Notes under the pieces: model-generated
Told to the model about the DNA's origin: nothing
Seen by the model: the letters and a program-made list of their open reading frames with translations, nothing else
Databases searched by the model: none
Position numbers and translations under genes: made by a program
Shown: piece by piece, positions 34,501 through 41,992 of the stretch
Numbering within the stretch: position 1 is the first letter of the stretch
Layout of the letters: each line of letters starts with the position of its first letter
DNA from: Panacagrimonas sp041603235
GTDB lineage: Bacteria; Pseudomonadota; Gammaproteobacteria; Nevskiales; Nevskiaceae
Length of the DNA stretch: 64,000 nt
NCBI GenBank assembly: GCA_041603235.1
Contig: JBFIES010000006.1
Span: forward strand, 186,001 to 250,000
Direction: 5' to 3'

Positions 34501-36927
34501 GCGCTGATCGCCCATGCGGAGAGCGGCGATCTGGCCCCTGGTGTCGTAATCAAATTTAATTGACCTTGCGTTATTGCTCACGCTGGCGATCTGTCCCTGC
34601 GGGTTGTAAATCAGATCCAGCGGGCCGCTACTGTCAGTCTTGATTTTCGACGCGCGACCGTGAGCATCCACGGTAAGAACTTCAAAGCTGCCGCCGTCGG
34701 GGAAGACCGTTCTGGAGGTGCCGGATTCGCCCCACTCCAGTTTGAGCAGGTCTTCAATGTCATCACGATAGCCATCTACTGCAACCAGCCGGTCGCGTCC
34801 CTTGTAAGTGAAACGCTGGCTGCGCGTGATCGGAGCGAAACTGCCATCGGGCTTTGGCGCGAAGCCGGTTTCGGTCACTTGGGTGGGACGCTGATTGCCG
34901 TCGTAGCTGACTTGCATCGTGCGCCAGTAATGCGGCCGCACACTGGGAATGCGCATTTGAGAAACCTTGTCGCTGTCACCGAGATAGGTGAAACCTGCGT
35001 ATTCCACTGCGTCTTGCCCCGGCAGCGCGATCAGTGCTGCGATGGTGCGGCCCAATGCGTCGTAGCTGTAATGCAGCTCACTGCCATCCTTGTACGCCAG
35101 CGCAATGATCTGCATGCGATCGTTGTAGCGATAGGCCACGTCGCCTTGCCCGCATTGGTTGCAGCCGGGGCCGTAAATGGCGTCTACGGTGGGAATGTCT
35201 TGCCGGGTGCTGTTGCGGTAAATGCTTTGCCGGCCCCGTGCATCGGTGACGGTTGTCTGACCGGCTTTGTCGAAGTGCAGGCTGACCTTGTCGCTGCCGT
35301 TTGCGTGCTCGGAGGAGATGGCGCGGTCCTGATCATCGTAGGCCCAGGTGGCGATACGGATGGCGCCGTCGTCTGCGATGCCACTGCCGACGCTGATGCC
35401 GGTGAGGTTGTGGGTGTCGTTTTCGTCTTCGTAGTGATAGATCTTGAAAGTCTGATCGGGGTATTGGACCCGGATAAGATTCTGATCGCCGTCGTAGTGA
35501 TAGTGGGTGACTTGGTTTCCGGGGTCGGTTACCGTTTGAAGCTGCCCGTATCGGTTGTATTTGAGATGCAGGCTGCGCTGCTGGGCGTCGGTCAGTTTGA
35601 TCAGGCGATCACTGTGGTCATAGCCGAGTTTGAAGACTTGGCCCTGTGCGTTGGTGATGGTTTGCAGTTTGCCGTTCGGGGCAAAGTCGAGGGCGGTACC
35701 GTCGCGCCAACGCCATTGATAGCCAAAAGGCCCTGCGGTGAGCTGACCGTCGCTGTGTTGTGCAGCCTCGTACTGACGCAGGCTTTTGGGCAGGTGCGGC
35801 GTTTGGCCGCGCGCCACGGGTGTGAAGTCGATGCGGCGGCCGTCGGCCTGCCATAGATGGATGCGGTCTTGACCTTGTACGGCGCCGTCGATTTGCTGTT
35901 GGTCCTGCACTTCTAGAAGGCCAACCTCAAAGTTGTGGCGCCAATTGAACCCAAGTGCGCCGCGATAGGGCGTGCGGCTGTTGTAGTGACGCGTGAAGCT
36001 CAGGGCCATTGCGCCGGGCAAAGGTGTCAGATCAGTTTCGAGTTGATACTTGTTGCCGGTGACGACATGAATGGGGTTGCCAACATGAGTGGCGGCAATG
36101 CTGGTGGGTTGCGCGGCACCCTGGAACGCAGAGCGATTACTCGAAGAAGGCGATGCCGAGAACGAGGTGGACGTACTGCTTGGCGAGAAAATTCCAGTGC
36201 CGGTGATCGGCGTCTGCGCCAGACATACCGGCGCGCCATTGTCAGGGCCTCCGGCGGGGCCATCCACAATGGTGTTGATGGGGTTGCCGGGCGTGCCGGG
36301 CTGTGGAAAACGCGGGAGTGAATTCGGGGTGTCGCCGCCACCTCCGCCGGGTGGCGACACTGGCAGGGTCGGCAGCGGTACCTCTGTAGGCAGCGTGACG
36401 ACCGGCGCCGGTCCAGTGCCGGGGCCACCGACAGGCGCAGGGCCGACGATAACCGGGCCGCCGGGCACACCAATCGGGGGCACTGCAGGTAGCGGAACGC
36501 TTACTGGAAGCATGTCCGGACCCGCCACTGGGCCGCCCACCGGGAGCGGCAAGCCCGGGCCGGGCAGCGGTAGTGGCCCGCCCGGTAAGCCGGGTTGCGG
36601 CTCTGTGCCTGGCCCCGGTGCTGCTACCGGCGGCGTTGGGTTCGGTCCTTCGCCGGGAGGGGCGTTACCGCCGGGATCAGTTCCGGGAAGGCCGCCGGCA
36701 AGAGTATCTGTGCGCGGCAGACTCGGCAGTCCCGCCATGTACATGTATCCGGAGTGGTCTTTGCGCACGGCTTCGGTCAGGCGCTTGATCACACTTTGGT
36801 TGTCGTCTCCAAAAGGCAGCAGCAGTGCGCCCACGCTCACGCCGGTCAGCAGGATGTATTCCAGCAGAGCAGAGCCGCGCTTAGCGCGATGTGGCGCGGG
36901 ATTGCCTCGCGCCATGATGTGCTTCAT
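31504..36927 (-). CDS. Rhs/YD-repeat toxin with Flp-prepilin N-terminus and C-terminal DUF2235 lipase
   Basis: An 1807-residue protein. Residues 1-40 form a prepilin-like leader: a basic start, Gly18, four residues, Glu23-Tyr24, then a hydrophobic segment. This is the G-xxxx-EY cleavage signature of Flp pilins, also in the pilin of this locus. Residues about 80-215 are rich in Pro and Gly. Residues about 285-1385 are YD repeats with the Rhs core LHYNHHRYYDPIAGRYISSD and a shell end at DPTGL (1383-1387). Residues 1388-1807 are a DUF2235 (Tle1-like) hydrolase: FAFDGTGNN, nucleophile Ser1496 in GFSRGA, probable Asp1561, and His1631 in AHSDIGGGY. The start has a GGAGGGAG ribosome site. It begins 25 bases after the cpaC secretin gene. 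No PAAR or type VI adaptor domain is present. Probable role: phospholipase toxin presented by the Tad apparatus (inference). Confidence 0.9.
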   Translation of the reverse strand: MKHIMARGNPAPHRAKRGSALLEYILLTGVSVGALLLPFGDDNQSVIKRLTEAVRKDHSGYMYMAGLPSLPRTDTLAGGLPGTDPGGNAPPGEGPNPTPPVAAPGPGTEPQPGLPGGPLPLPGPGLPLPVGGPVAGPDMLPVSVPLPAVPPIGVPGGPVIVGPAPVGGPGTGPAPVVTLPTEVPLPTLPVSPPGGGGGDTPNSLPRFPQPGTPGNPINTIVDGPAGGPDNGAPVCLAQTPITGTGIFSPSSTSTSFSASPSSSNRSAFQGAAQPTSIAATHVGNPIHVVTGNKYQLETDLTPLPGAMALSFTRHYNSRTPYRGALGFNWRHNFEVGLLEVQDQQQIDGAVQGQDRIHLWQADGRRIDFTPVARGQTPHLPKSLRQYEAAQHSDGQLTAGPFGYQWRWRDGTALDFAPNGKLQTITNAQGQVFKLGYDHSDRLIKLTDAQQRSLHLKYNRYGQLQTVTDPGNQVTHYHYDGDQNLIRVQYPDQTFKIYHYEDENDTHNLTGISVGSGIADDGAIRIATWAYDDQDRAISSEHANGSDKVSLHFDKAGQTTVTDARGRQSIYRNSTRQDIPTVDAIYGPGCNQCGQGDVAYRYNDRMQIIALAYKDGSELHYSYDALGRTIAALIALPGQDAVEYAGFTYLGDSDKVSQMRIPSVRPHYWRTMQVSYDGNQRPTQVTETGFAPKPDGSFAPITRSQRFTYKGRDRLVAVDGYRDDIEDLLKLEWGESGTSRTVFPDGGSFEVLTVDAHGRASKIKTDSSGPLDLIYNPQGQIASVSNNARSIKFDYDTRGQIAALRMGDQRIALSQRQDINPAYTGVDPATPLTNLLAYARTRLPDALQRNHFLSFTDARGNATRYAYDDFGRRAFTLSPDTGLSQYIYDGDNHLISQTDANGLQAVFDYDASGRIVRTKVGDTPTEFQWQGPPGARQLAAIHADDQREIRTLDAQGRVRAITLAYAAHRYTTKYRYNDQGRLQQKTLPDGRSLIYRYHSNGALAAIEQKSHLPFKPNRPLLSGLNDESAAQVQAGIADWQALNGITTQIQRNPETQQLAGIRIGRLHDLRYRYAMQGSIQGKITGIDDASRISHRYRYDANGRLDFALTPDALYGYRYDANGNRTRLIVNGQHIDYAHATDSNRLIQTRAAAPAWHAPLRLNALSWASDSAVRITPLTNTSGPIHYKSSGEITHLGSFQFRYNANGQPEHLYQGDAHRASYQYNSRAQRIAKKTASGVTTYYLYENNRLSAEINEQGRVQRQYLYLDHHPIAILELGQNYAVHTNHLGAPIAVTDQHQTVIWQARYAPFGKAGVDEDPDGNGIGFTLNLRLPGQYFDEESGLHYNHHRYYDPIAGRYISSDPLGLAAGPNTYAYVENDPVNHIDPTGLLLFAFDGTGNNDPAEEISDISNVVRFNRTYIGDANEPAAPNGRHTYYISGAGTFDPTYGISGNEYDAATGASIVQRVVALGEDFLDYIESLERLNESSFSLNIDVVGFSRGAASARMFVNLISDYLAGENHHDLVRNSGFNNVRINFDQRAQRLRRSLAAKCIRPVFRFLGLWDSVPHYYSQDNDIDQLQLSIPDAVEHVAHAVAATENRIDFQAISIFESAEEASQLRGSRGVRTERGFIGAHSDIGGGYAEGDLSDIAFLWMVRQAEISGAKFDLKEIESQGWEEISSPVLHDSVGVSPVPGVTLKAGRKLRYLNGTEIDQASWSGFGMDTETSRNYHDERYVGRCQSGRGLTRRCNGLDHEGNRTLVGMVDKGSDYGRWLEENYGLANSKQQKISILIDPTKLENGRPVPSNLGARP

Positions 36928-36952
36928 GTGTCGCTCCCTCCGCAGGGCTTCC

Positions 36953-38728
36953 TCACTGCGCCCCTTCCGGTTCTATCGTTGTGGGGTCTGCTGAAATCAG
37001 TGCCTGGTCAATGCCTTTGCTGCCCGACAGCAAGCGCTTTCGCAGGTGATGATCCGCCGCTTGCATCTCCGGGCTGAGCGGCTGATTGGGTTTCTGAATG
37101 CGGGGCGTGACAGTGATGATCAACTCGGTTCGCTGCTTGATGAAGTCATCTGAGCGAAACAGCGCGCCGAGGACAGGGATATTGCCCAGGCCCGGAACCT
37201 TGTCCACGTTGCGAGAGTCGCGCGCGTCCAGAAGACCGGAGAGGATGATGGTTTCGCCAGGGCGGGCGGTGATGGTAGACACCGTTTCCCGGCGCAGCAG
37301 GCCAGGCACGCCGTTGACCTGTGTAGTGAAATCCACCGAACTGACTTCTGCCCGAATCTTGGATCGAATGTTGAGGTTGCGATCTACCACGGGCTGGATT
37401 TCCAGCTGCACGCCAAACTCACGAAACTCGATCACTGGCTGCCCAAACTGGTTGAGGATGGCAACCGGGAAGTCACCACCGGCCAGGAATGTGGCTTGCT
37501 CGCCGCTCACTGTAGACAGGCTTGGCGCTGCGAGTACGCGAGCCAGACCTTCTTCTTGCAGGAGCTGAATTTCCGAACCAAAAATAGAGGTGATGCCGAG
37601 ATATCCACTGAGCCGCTGAGTGCCGGAACCCACCGCGCCCAGCAGGTCTTGCAGGTCGTTGGTGACAGTGCCCACGTCAGACACCACGCCAATGACGTTG
37701 TTGGGCACCAAATTGCCGACGATCCCTGTGGCCGGTCCAGGTGCGGTGTCCTGCCAGCGAACACCTACAGTCTTCTGATAACTGCGATTGACCTCCAATA
37801 CCGCAACATCCAGAACAACACTGGGCTCGATCAAGACATTGAGCTGGGGCGTAACGGTGGACAGCACTGTGGGGAAACCGCGGACGACGCTGGTGTAACG
37901 CTCAAAATCGGCAGCGTCCACGGTCCCGGTGACAATCAGGCGGCCGAGCTTGGATTCAATGGCCAAATCGGGAAATGGCAGCAGTGCAATTCTCAGCAGG
38001 TCCAGGGCGTCCGCCGGTGGTGCCGGATAGACGCGGACCAGGTATTCATGCGTACCGGAAGCTTCGGTAAGCACTTGCAACTCGGTGATGCCGGGTGACT
38101 TTCCGAGCACCAGCAATTCGCCGTCGTCGAGAATGCTCGCTTCCGCAATCAGGTCGTGGCCCATCACGATGCGCTTGACCTCCCCAACCCGTGTGGTGGA
38201 CACCGCGCCGACGAACAGATCCATGGGCCGGTGACCTGGCTTGGAGGCGATGGAATGCACTGAAGCCTGGCTCTGTGTACGCGATGCCAGGGCGGCAGAA
38301 TCCGTCACGAAGATCGCCTTTGACGGATAGGCTTGTTCCGCAGAAGACTGCGGGAGAACAGCTTCTTGTGATGGGAGCGCAAGCAAGTCCTGGGTGTCGG
38401 GACGCACGCGAATCTCATAGACATGCGGCTGTTCATCAGTTGTCCAGACGTGCAGATATGTGCTGCCCGGAGACTTTGCCCTGACACGCAGGTTCAGCCG
38501 CCCCTGCCGCTCAACGATCGCCACGCGCCTATCCTGCACCTCGAAGCGAGAAAGCCCGCCCGCGTAGAGCGTCGCTACTGCGCCGGATTCCAGATCAAGC
38601 GTTTCAGAGGCGGTGTCGGGTGAATCCGCAAACGTCGGCACTGCCAGCTGAATGGCAAAGAGCAGACTTGCCGTGAGTGCAGTGAGCCGGCTTCCACAGC
38701 GGTGTCCACAAAGGTAGCCCTTACTCAT
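36953..38728 (-). CDS. cpaC: Tad pilus outer-membrane secretin CpaC/RcpA
   Basis: A 591-residue secretin. After a signal peptide (LTASLLFAIQLAVPTFA) comes the pilus-formation N-domain (ETLDLESGAVATLYAG ... LRVRAKSPGSTYLHVW). A BON-like middle follows. The C-terminal secretin domain runs from about residue 300, with VLDVAVLEVNRSYQKTVGVRW, APSLSTVSGEQATFLAGGDFPV and TVSTITARPGETIILSGLLD. It forms the outer-membrane channel for the Flp pilus. It overlaps cpaB by eight bases. The region after the secretin domain (IQKPNQPLSPEMQAADHHLRKRL) resembles other RcpA/CpaC tails. Confidence 0.92.
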   Translation of the reverse strand: MSKGYLCGHRCGSRLTALTASLLFAIQLAVPTFADSPDTASETLDLESGAVATLYAGGLSRFEVQDRRVAIVERQGRLNLRVRAKSPGSTYLHVWTTDEQPHVYEIRVRPDTQDLLALPSQEAVLPQSSAEQAYPSKAIFVTDSAALASRTQSQASVHSIASKPGHRPMDLFVGAVSTTRVGEVKRIVMGHDLIAEASILDDGELLVLGKSPGITELQVLTEASGTHEYLVRVYPAPPADALDLLRIALLPFPDLAIESKLGRLIVTGTVDAADFERYTSVVRGFPTVLSTVTPQLNVLIEPSVVLDVAVLEVNRSYQKTVGVRWQDTAPGPATGIVGNLVPNNVIGVVSDVGTVTNDLQDLLGAVGSGTQRLSGYLGITSIFGSEIQLLQEEGLARVLAAPSLSTVSGEQATFLAGGDFPVAILNQFGQPVIEFREFGVQLEIQPVVDRNLNIRSKIRAEVSSVDFTTQVNGVPGLLRRETVSTITARPGETIILSGLLDARDSRNVDKVPGLGNIPVLGALFRSDDFIKQRTELIITVTPRIQKPNQPLSPEMQAADHHLRKRLLSGSKGIDQALISADPTTIEPEGAQ

Positions 38729-39731
38729 TGTTGCCAGTCAGGATGGATGATTCACGCGGACGGACGGGCGTCTGAATCACCCGACGCAGGTAAGCCTCGT
38801 CGTGCTCCATTGGATCGTCGTCCATGAAAAAAACGCCGTCGTCCTCGACAAGTTCATCAAGGCTTGCCTTGTCGGACGCTCCGTAGCGTTGCCGTCTTTC
38901 GCCGTGTGGCACCGCTGGTGAGTAATAGGCGTATCCGCCGACGACGGCGGGTGCCTCATCTTCTGGAGCCTCTACGGTGTCGCCGAACCTTGGAATACCC
39001 GAGGCAGCGAATTGCAGGGTTTCGTCGGCAGCACCTCGCAACAGGTACACGATTTCACCTTTTTCCCTGGCGCGCAGCAGGTTCTCCGCGTCGTCTGCTG
39101 GCAGGCTGACGGTGATCAGGTTGTATGAAGCCCCTTTTTCAGACAGGGGCTGGAACGCCTGGTCCGCCGTGCGGAGCGGGCTCGGGCCCGCCGCTAGAAT
39201 CTTGACTCGCTCGTAGAGTCCTACCAGACGCTTGTCTCGCGAATCCTTGATGGGCAGCTGGACAAACAAGTCGATGTAGTCGCCCGGAATCAGCAAGCCG
39301 GAATGGCTCTCCAGGGCGGAGACTTCCACGCTGATCGCACGTGTACCCTCGGCCAACAATTCGGAAAAGCGATTCACCACGAGCCCTGAAACGAAGTCCG
39401 CAATAAGCGGTTCGCCAGCCGACATGGGCCGATTCAGTACGCGATGCTCGACCTGGGGAAAATCATCGGGTCTGACCATACGCGCGGATATGTGCCGGCT
39501 TGGCATCTCGCCGATCGACATGGTGGCTTTCCCGATCACCGACCCCGCTGGCAGGCTGGCCTTGGCCACGATGACAGGCGCGAGTTTTCCACGCGATTTG
39601 AGTGCTTCGTCTCGCAGGCGCGCTTCTTCGCCGCCGAGATACTGCCGGATCAGGAAAAACGCGCCGAGTCCAAGCATGACGGCGATAGCCATGAGGACCC
39701 AGCCGGTGTAGTCCTTCTTGATGACGGCCAT
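38721..39731 (-). CDS. cpaB: Tad pilus assembly protein CpaB/RcpC
   Basis: A 336-residue inner-membrane-anchored periplasmic protein. One transmembrane helix (WVLMAIAVMLGLGAFFLI) is followed by an SAF domain: VIVAKASLPAGSVIGKATM, RPMSAGEPLIADFVSG and AISVEVSALESHSGLLIPGDYIDLFV. The C-terminal region is rich in Asp/Glu. CpaB may contact peptidoglycan and the secretin. The start MAVIKKDYTGW was chosen because it gives the usual short cytoplasmic N-terminus; a longer frame would overlap the upstream gene. It overlaps cpaC by eight bases. Confidence 0.9.
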   Translation of the reverse strand: MAVIKKDYTGWVLMAIAVMLGLGAFFLIRQYLGGEEARLRDEALKSRGKLAPVIVAKASLPAGSVIGKATMSIGEMPSRHISARMVRPDDFPQVEHRVLNRPMSAGEPLIADFVSGLVVNRFSELLAEGTRAISVEVSALESHSGLLIPGDYIDLFVQLPIKDSRDKRLVGLYERVKILAAGPSPLRTADQAFQPLSEKGASYNLITVSLPADDAENLLRAREKGEIVYLLRGAADETLQFAASGIPRFGDTVEAPEDEAPAVVGGYAYYSPAVPHGERRQRYGASDKASLDELVEDDGVFFMDDDPMEHDEAYLRRVIQTPVRPRESSILTGNNE

Positions 39732-39750
39732 CAGTACAAGACCACCCAGT

Positions 39751-40503
39751 TCATGGCCCCACCTGTACGAGGGCAACAATGGACATGCCCGCCTGTTGGG
39801 CAGCAGAGATGTTGAGCTGCGTCCCGTCGCGTTCTAGTGCCATTGCGCCGCCCTGAGCGCCACGTCGCAAAGCAGTACGGGTAATGGGCGCGTAACCCTG
39901 AGTGCGAAAGTGTGTTCGGTAGAAGTCCATGTTCTGGGCAGCGGACTTCTCGCTGACCAGAATCAGTGTCCGGCTGTGGCGTCCGTAGTCTTCAGACTCG
40001 ATGCGCTGCAGGATCTGCGTGCGTGCGAGCAGGGGAACATCGAGCTTGCGAGGCCGGGGTTTACGCTCGAGCCATGCAAAGATTTCGGAGGCAGAAATGA
40101 ATCCGCGGGTTCGCCCGAAGCCTGCTCCAGCAATCTGCACTGTCACAAGGTAATCATCCTGACGATGCGACAGCACCGACCACGGCCCAGCCTGCGCCCG
40201 CTTCATCTGGCCGGGCCACTGTCGTGCAAAGTGATGTGCTAACTCATCTGCGCTGAGTTCTGATTCAAAACTGTAGACCTGCGTATCAATGCCGTTGATT
40301 CGCATGCTGTCGCCGACCTTTCCCAGGCGCGTTCGCTTTGGTACTTCGAACGATTCTATGCCGACAAATAGTGAATCAGCATGTGCGGGTTCTGCCATCC
40401 CGGCAGCGGCCACGAGGACAGCACAAACCCATTGGCGTGTGCAGCTCCAGCGCTGCCAGATTGTTTGAGGCGCTTCGCTCGGAATGGCTGCGGTGATGTT
40501 CAC
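39751..40503 (-). CDS. Unknown secreted protein of the Tad locus
   Basis: A 250-residue protein with a signal peptide (WVCAVLVAAAGMAEPAHA). The mature part contains VGIESFEVPKRTRLGKVGDSMRING and, near the C-terminus, TLILVSEKSAAQNMDFYRTHF followed by a basic ALRRGAQGG turn. No family recognised. The layout suggests two small alpha/beta domains, each perhaps comparing a pilin-like or secretin-associated surface. Four-base overlap with the TadE-like gene upstream and 19 bases before cpaB place it firmly in the Tad operon, so a periplasmic assembly role is likely. Confidence 0.75.
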   Translation of the reverse strand: MNITAAIPSEAPQTIWQRWSCTRQWVCAVLVAAAGMAEPAHADSLFVGIESFEVPKRTRLGKVGDSMRINGIDTQVYSFESELSADELAHHFARQWPGQMKRAQAGPWSVLSHRQDDYLVTVQIAGAGFGRTRGFISASEIFAWLERKPRPRKLDVPLLARTQILQRIESEDYGRHSRTLILVSEKSAAQNMDFYRTHFRTQGYAPITRTALRRGAQGGAMALERDGTQLNISAAQQAGMSIVALVQVGP

Positions 40504-41357
40504 TGGGCTGGCACCACGTCGCCTATCCGATAGGCTGGCAAAGGGTCGATGTCCGCATGCCCAAACTTCAGTTTGTCGGGGGCCAACTCCTTGCCATAGG
40601 GTTGCATGGAGGCAACAGTGAGAACGGTGCCGATCGCTGAGTTGTCGAGGTACTGCTGCGGCGTCAGCCCTGAAATCAGGTACTCAACCTGCCGTTTGTT
40701 GCCGCCCGTCCAAGCCTCCACAAAGAGTGCGTTGGTTCGTGACAGCGTGAGCGCCTGCAGATCAACATTGGCCAGATCGAACAGACGGTTGAGATCGGTC
40801 AGTTCCACCGACACGGCCGCTTCAACCATGCCTTCGCGCTTGAGTTCGAAGCGCGTCAGTTGGCCGAATGCGGCGAAGGCATCGTCGCTGGCGCCGGTGA
40901 GCCCGCCAGGCTCTGTTTCCGAAGCGGTGTGCTGTGCATATGACGCTCCCGAACCCGCGCCGCCCGTTTGATCCTTCATCAAGGATTCCCCGGTGTCTGT
41001 CAGGCGGCTGAAGGGGTCAATAATGGCCTCGGCGTCTGTCTGGGAGACAATGATTTGCGTATCTACGGCAAAGATTCGCGCATCAATCTCGCGAGCAATT
41101 TGCTCATCCGACTTGACCGACTCGCCTCCGCCAGGACCTGGGGGACTACTCCGGTTCCAACTGGTGCGTTCCCAAGCCGCGTAGCGGGAACCCAGTTCCA
41201 CGTCCTGCTTCTGCGACATGATGCCCGCGAGGACAGGGATCAACAGGAACAGCGGCAGCAGCAGAAAGACCGTGACCACCAGAAACTCGGTCAGGGATTG
41301 TCCGGCCTGCTGATTCAGCAAGAAGTACGTCCGACTGGCGCGATGCATGAGCATCAT
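40500..41357 (-). CDS. TadE-like pseudopilin, second copy
   Basis: A 285-residue protein with a class III-type leader: Gly19 then QSLTEF, placing Glu at +5 and Phe at +6, followed by a long hydrophobic helix (LVVTVFLLLPLFLLIPVLAGI). The extracellular part is larger than in a standard TadE and includes a Gly/Ser/Pro-rich stretch (SSPPGPGGGES) and a TGGAGSGAS linker. The two ATG codons at the start are adjacent, so the first residue is uncertain by one. It overlaps both neighbours by four bases. It is probably a minor pilin built into the Tad pilus base or tip. Confidence 0.8.
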   Translation of the reverse strand: MMLMHRASRTYFLLNQQAGQSLTEFLVVTVFLLLPLFLLIPVLAGIMSQKQDVELGSRYAAWERTSWNRSSPPGPGGGESVKSDEQIAREIDARIFAVDTQIIVSQTDAEAIIDPFSRLTDTGESLMKDQTGGAGSGASYAQHTASETEPGGLTGASDDAFAAFGQLTRFELKREGMVEAAVSVELTDLNRLFDLANVDLQALTLSRTNALFVEAWTGGNKRQVEYLISGLTPQQYLDNSAIGTVLTVASMQPYGKELAPDKLKFGHADIDPLPAYRIGDVVPAQ

Positions 41358-41992
41358 TGTGGCGACGTGTTCGCGCAGTGATCAGGGTAGAACGCGCTGG
41401 ACGTGACCACGCTCCTGACGGGCAGGGCCATGCACTGGCAGAACTTGGTGCTTTTGACCTCCTGCTTCTCTGCCCCTTTGTAGGTACGCTCAAAAGTGTC
41501 CTCGGCAAATTTCTTGTGCAGAGCCGAATGATCGGGTGAAAGCAGATCGTCGAGCATTCTCTTGCGCTCGGCTTCAGGGTCTTCCAGGCCGCGCTCAACC
41601 GCCTCATGCAGTGCACTGCCCAGACTTGCGGGTGCAATCACCCAGCCGCTGCAGGTCTGAAACTGCTGGGATCGGCGCTGTAGATCATGATATTTGCAGT
41701 CTGCTTCGAGGCTCGTTTTGGCGCCGCTCCGGTGATACTCGAGATGTTCCCCCGCCACCGCAAAAATTTGCGCAGCGTAAGGACTGTCTGCGCTAGGTTG
41801 TGCGCCCGGGCAGGTGACGGCTCCAGGCTGTGCTGGCCCGGGCGTCCAATTCAGCGAATCACCCAGATCTGGAAACGTCAGTTCCTGCGCGTGGCCATTC
41901 AGTGCGGTGAGAGACAGGCAGCAAGCCATCAGGCAGCTTCGTGTTGCATGAACGGCTGTGCGCAATCCAGGTTTCCATTGCATGATCGTCAT
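41354..41992 (-). CDS. Unknown cysteine-rich secreted protein of the Tad locus
   Basis: A 212-residue protein with a signal peptide (RSCLMACCLSLTALNGHAQ). The mature region has at least six cysteines (CPGAQ, CKYH, CSGW, CQCM, HCAN), likely forming periplasmic disulfides, and a helical charged middle (EAVERGLEDPEAERKRMLDDLL). No family recognised. Four-base overlaps with the TadG-like gene upstream and the TadE-like gene downstream show it belongs to the operon. Confidence 0.75.
   Translation of the reverse strand: MTIMQWKPGLRTAVHATRSCLMACCLSLTALNGHAQELTFPDLGDSLNWTPGPAQPGAVTCPGAQPSADSPYAAQIFAVAGEHLEYHRSGAKTSLEADCKYHDLQRRSQQFQTCSGWVIAPASLGSALHEAVERGLEDPEAERKRMLDDLLSPDHSALHKKFAEDTFERTYKGAEKQEVKSTKFCQCMALPVRSVVTSSAFYPDHCANTSPQ

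Noticed and set aside
34660..35856. A 398-codon open frame on the plus strand, and another at 33265-34077, opposite the Rhs gene
   Set aside because: They are antisense to a well-supported Rhs gene with clear YD repeats; their translations are Val/Ala-rich and show no motif. High third-base G+C keeps such frames open.
31504..36927. Classification of the Rhs gene as a type VI (PAAR-Rhs) effector
   Set aside because: No PAAR motif, no VgrG, Hcp or chaperone (DUF1795 or similar) gene is present nearby, and the N-terminus matches a prepilin leader.
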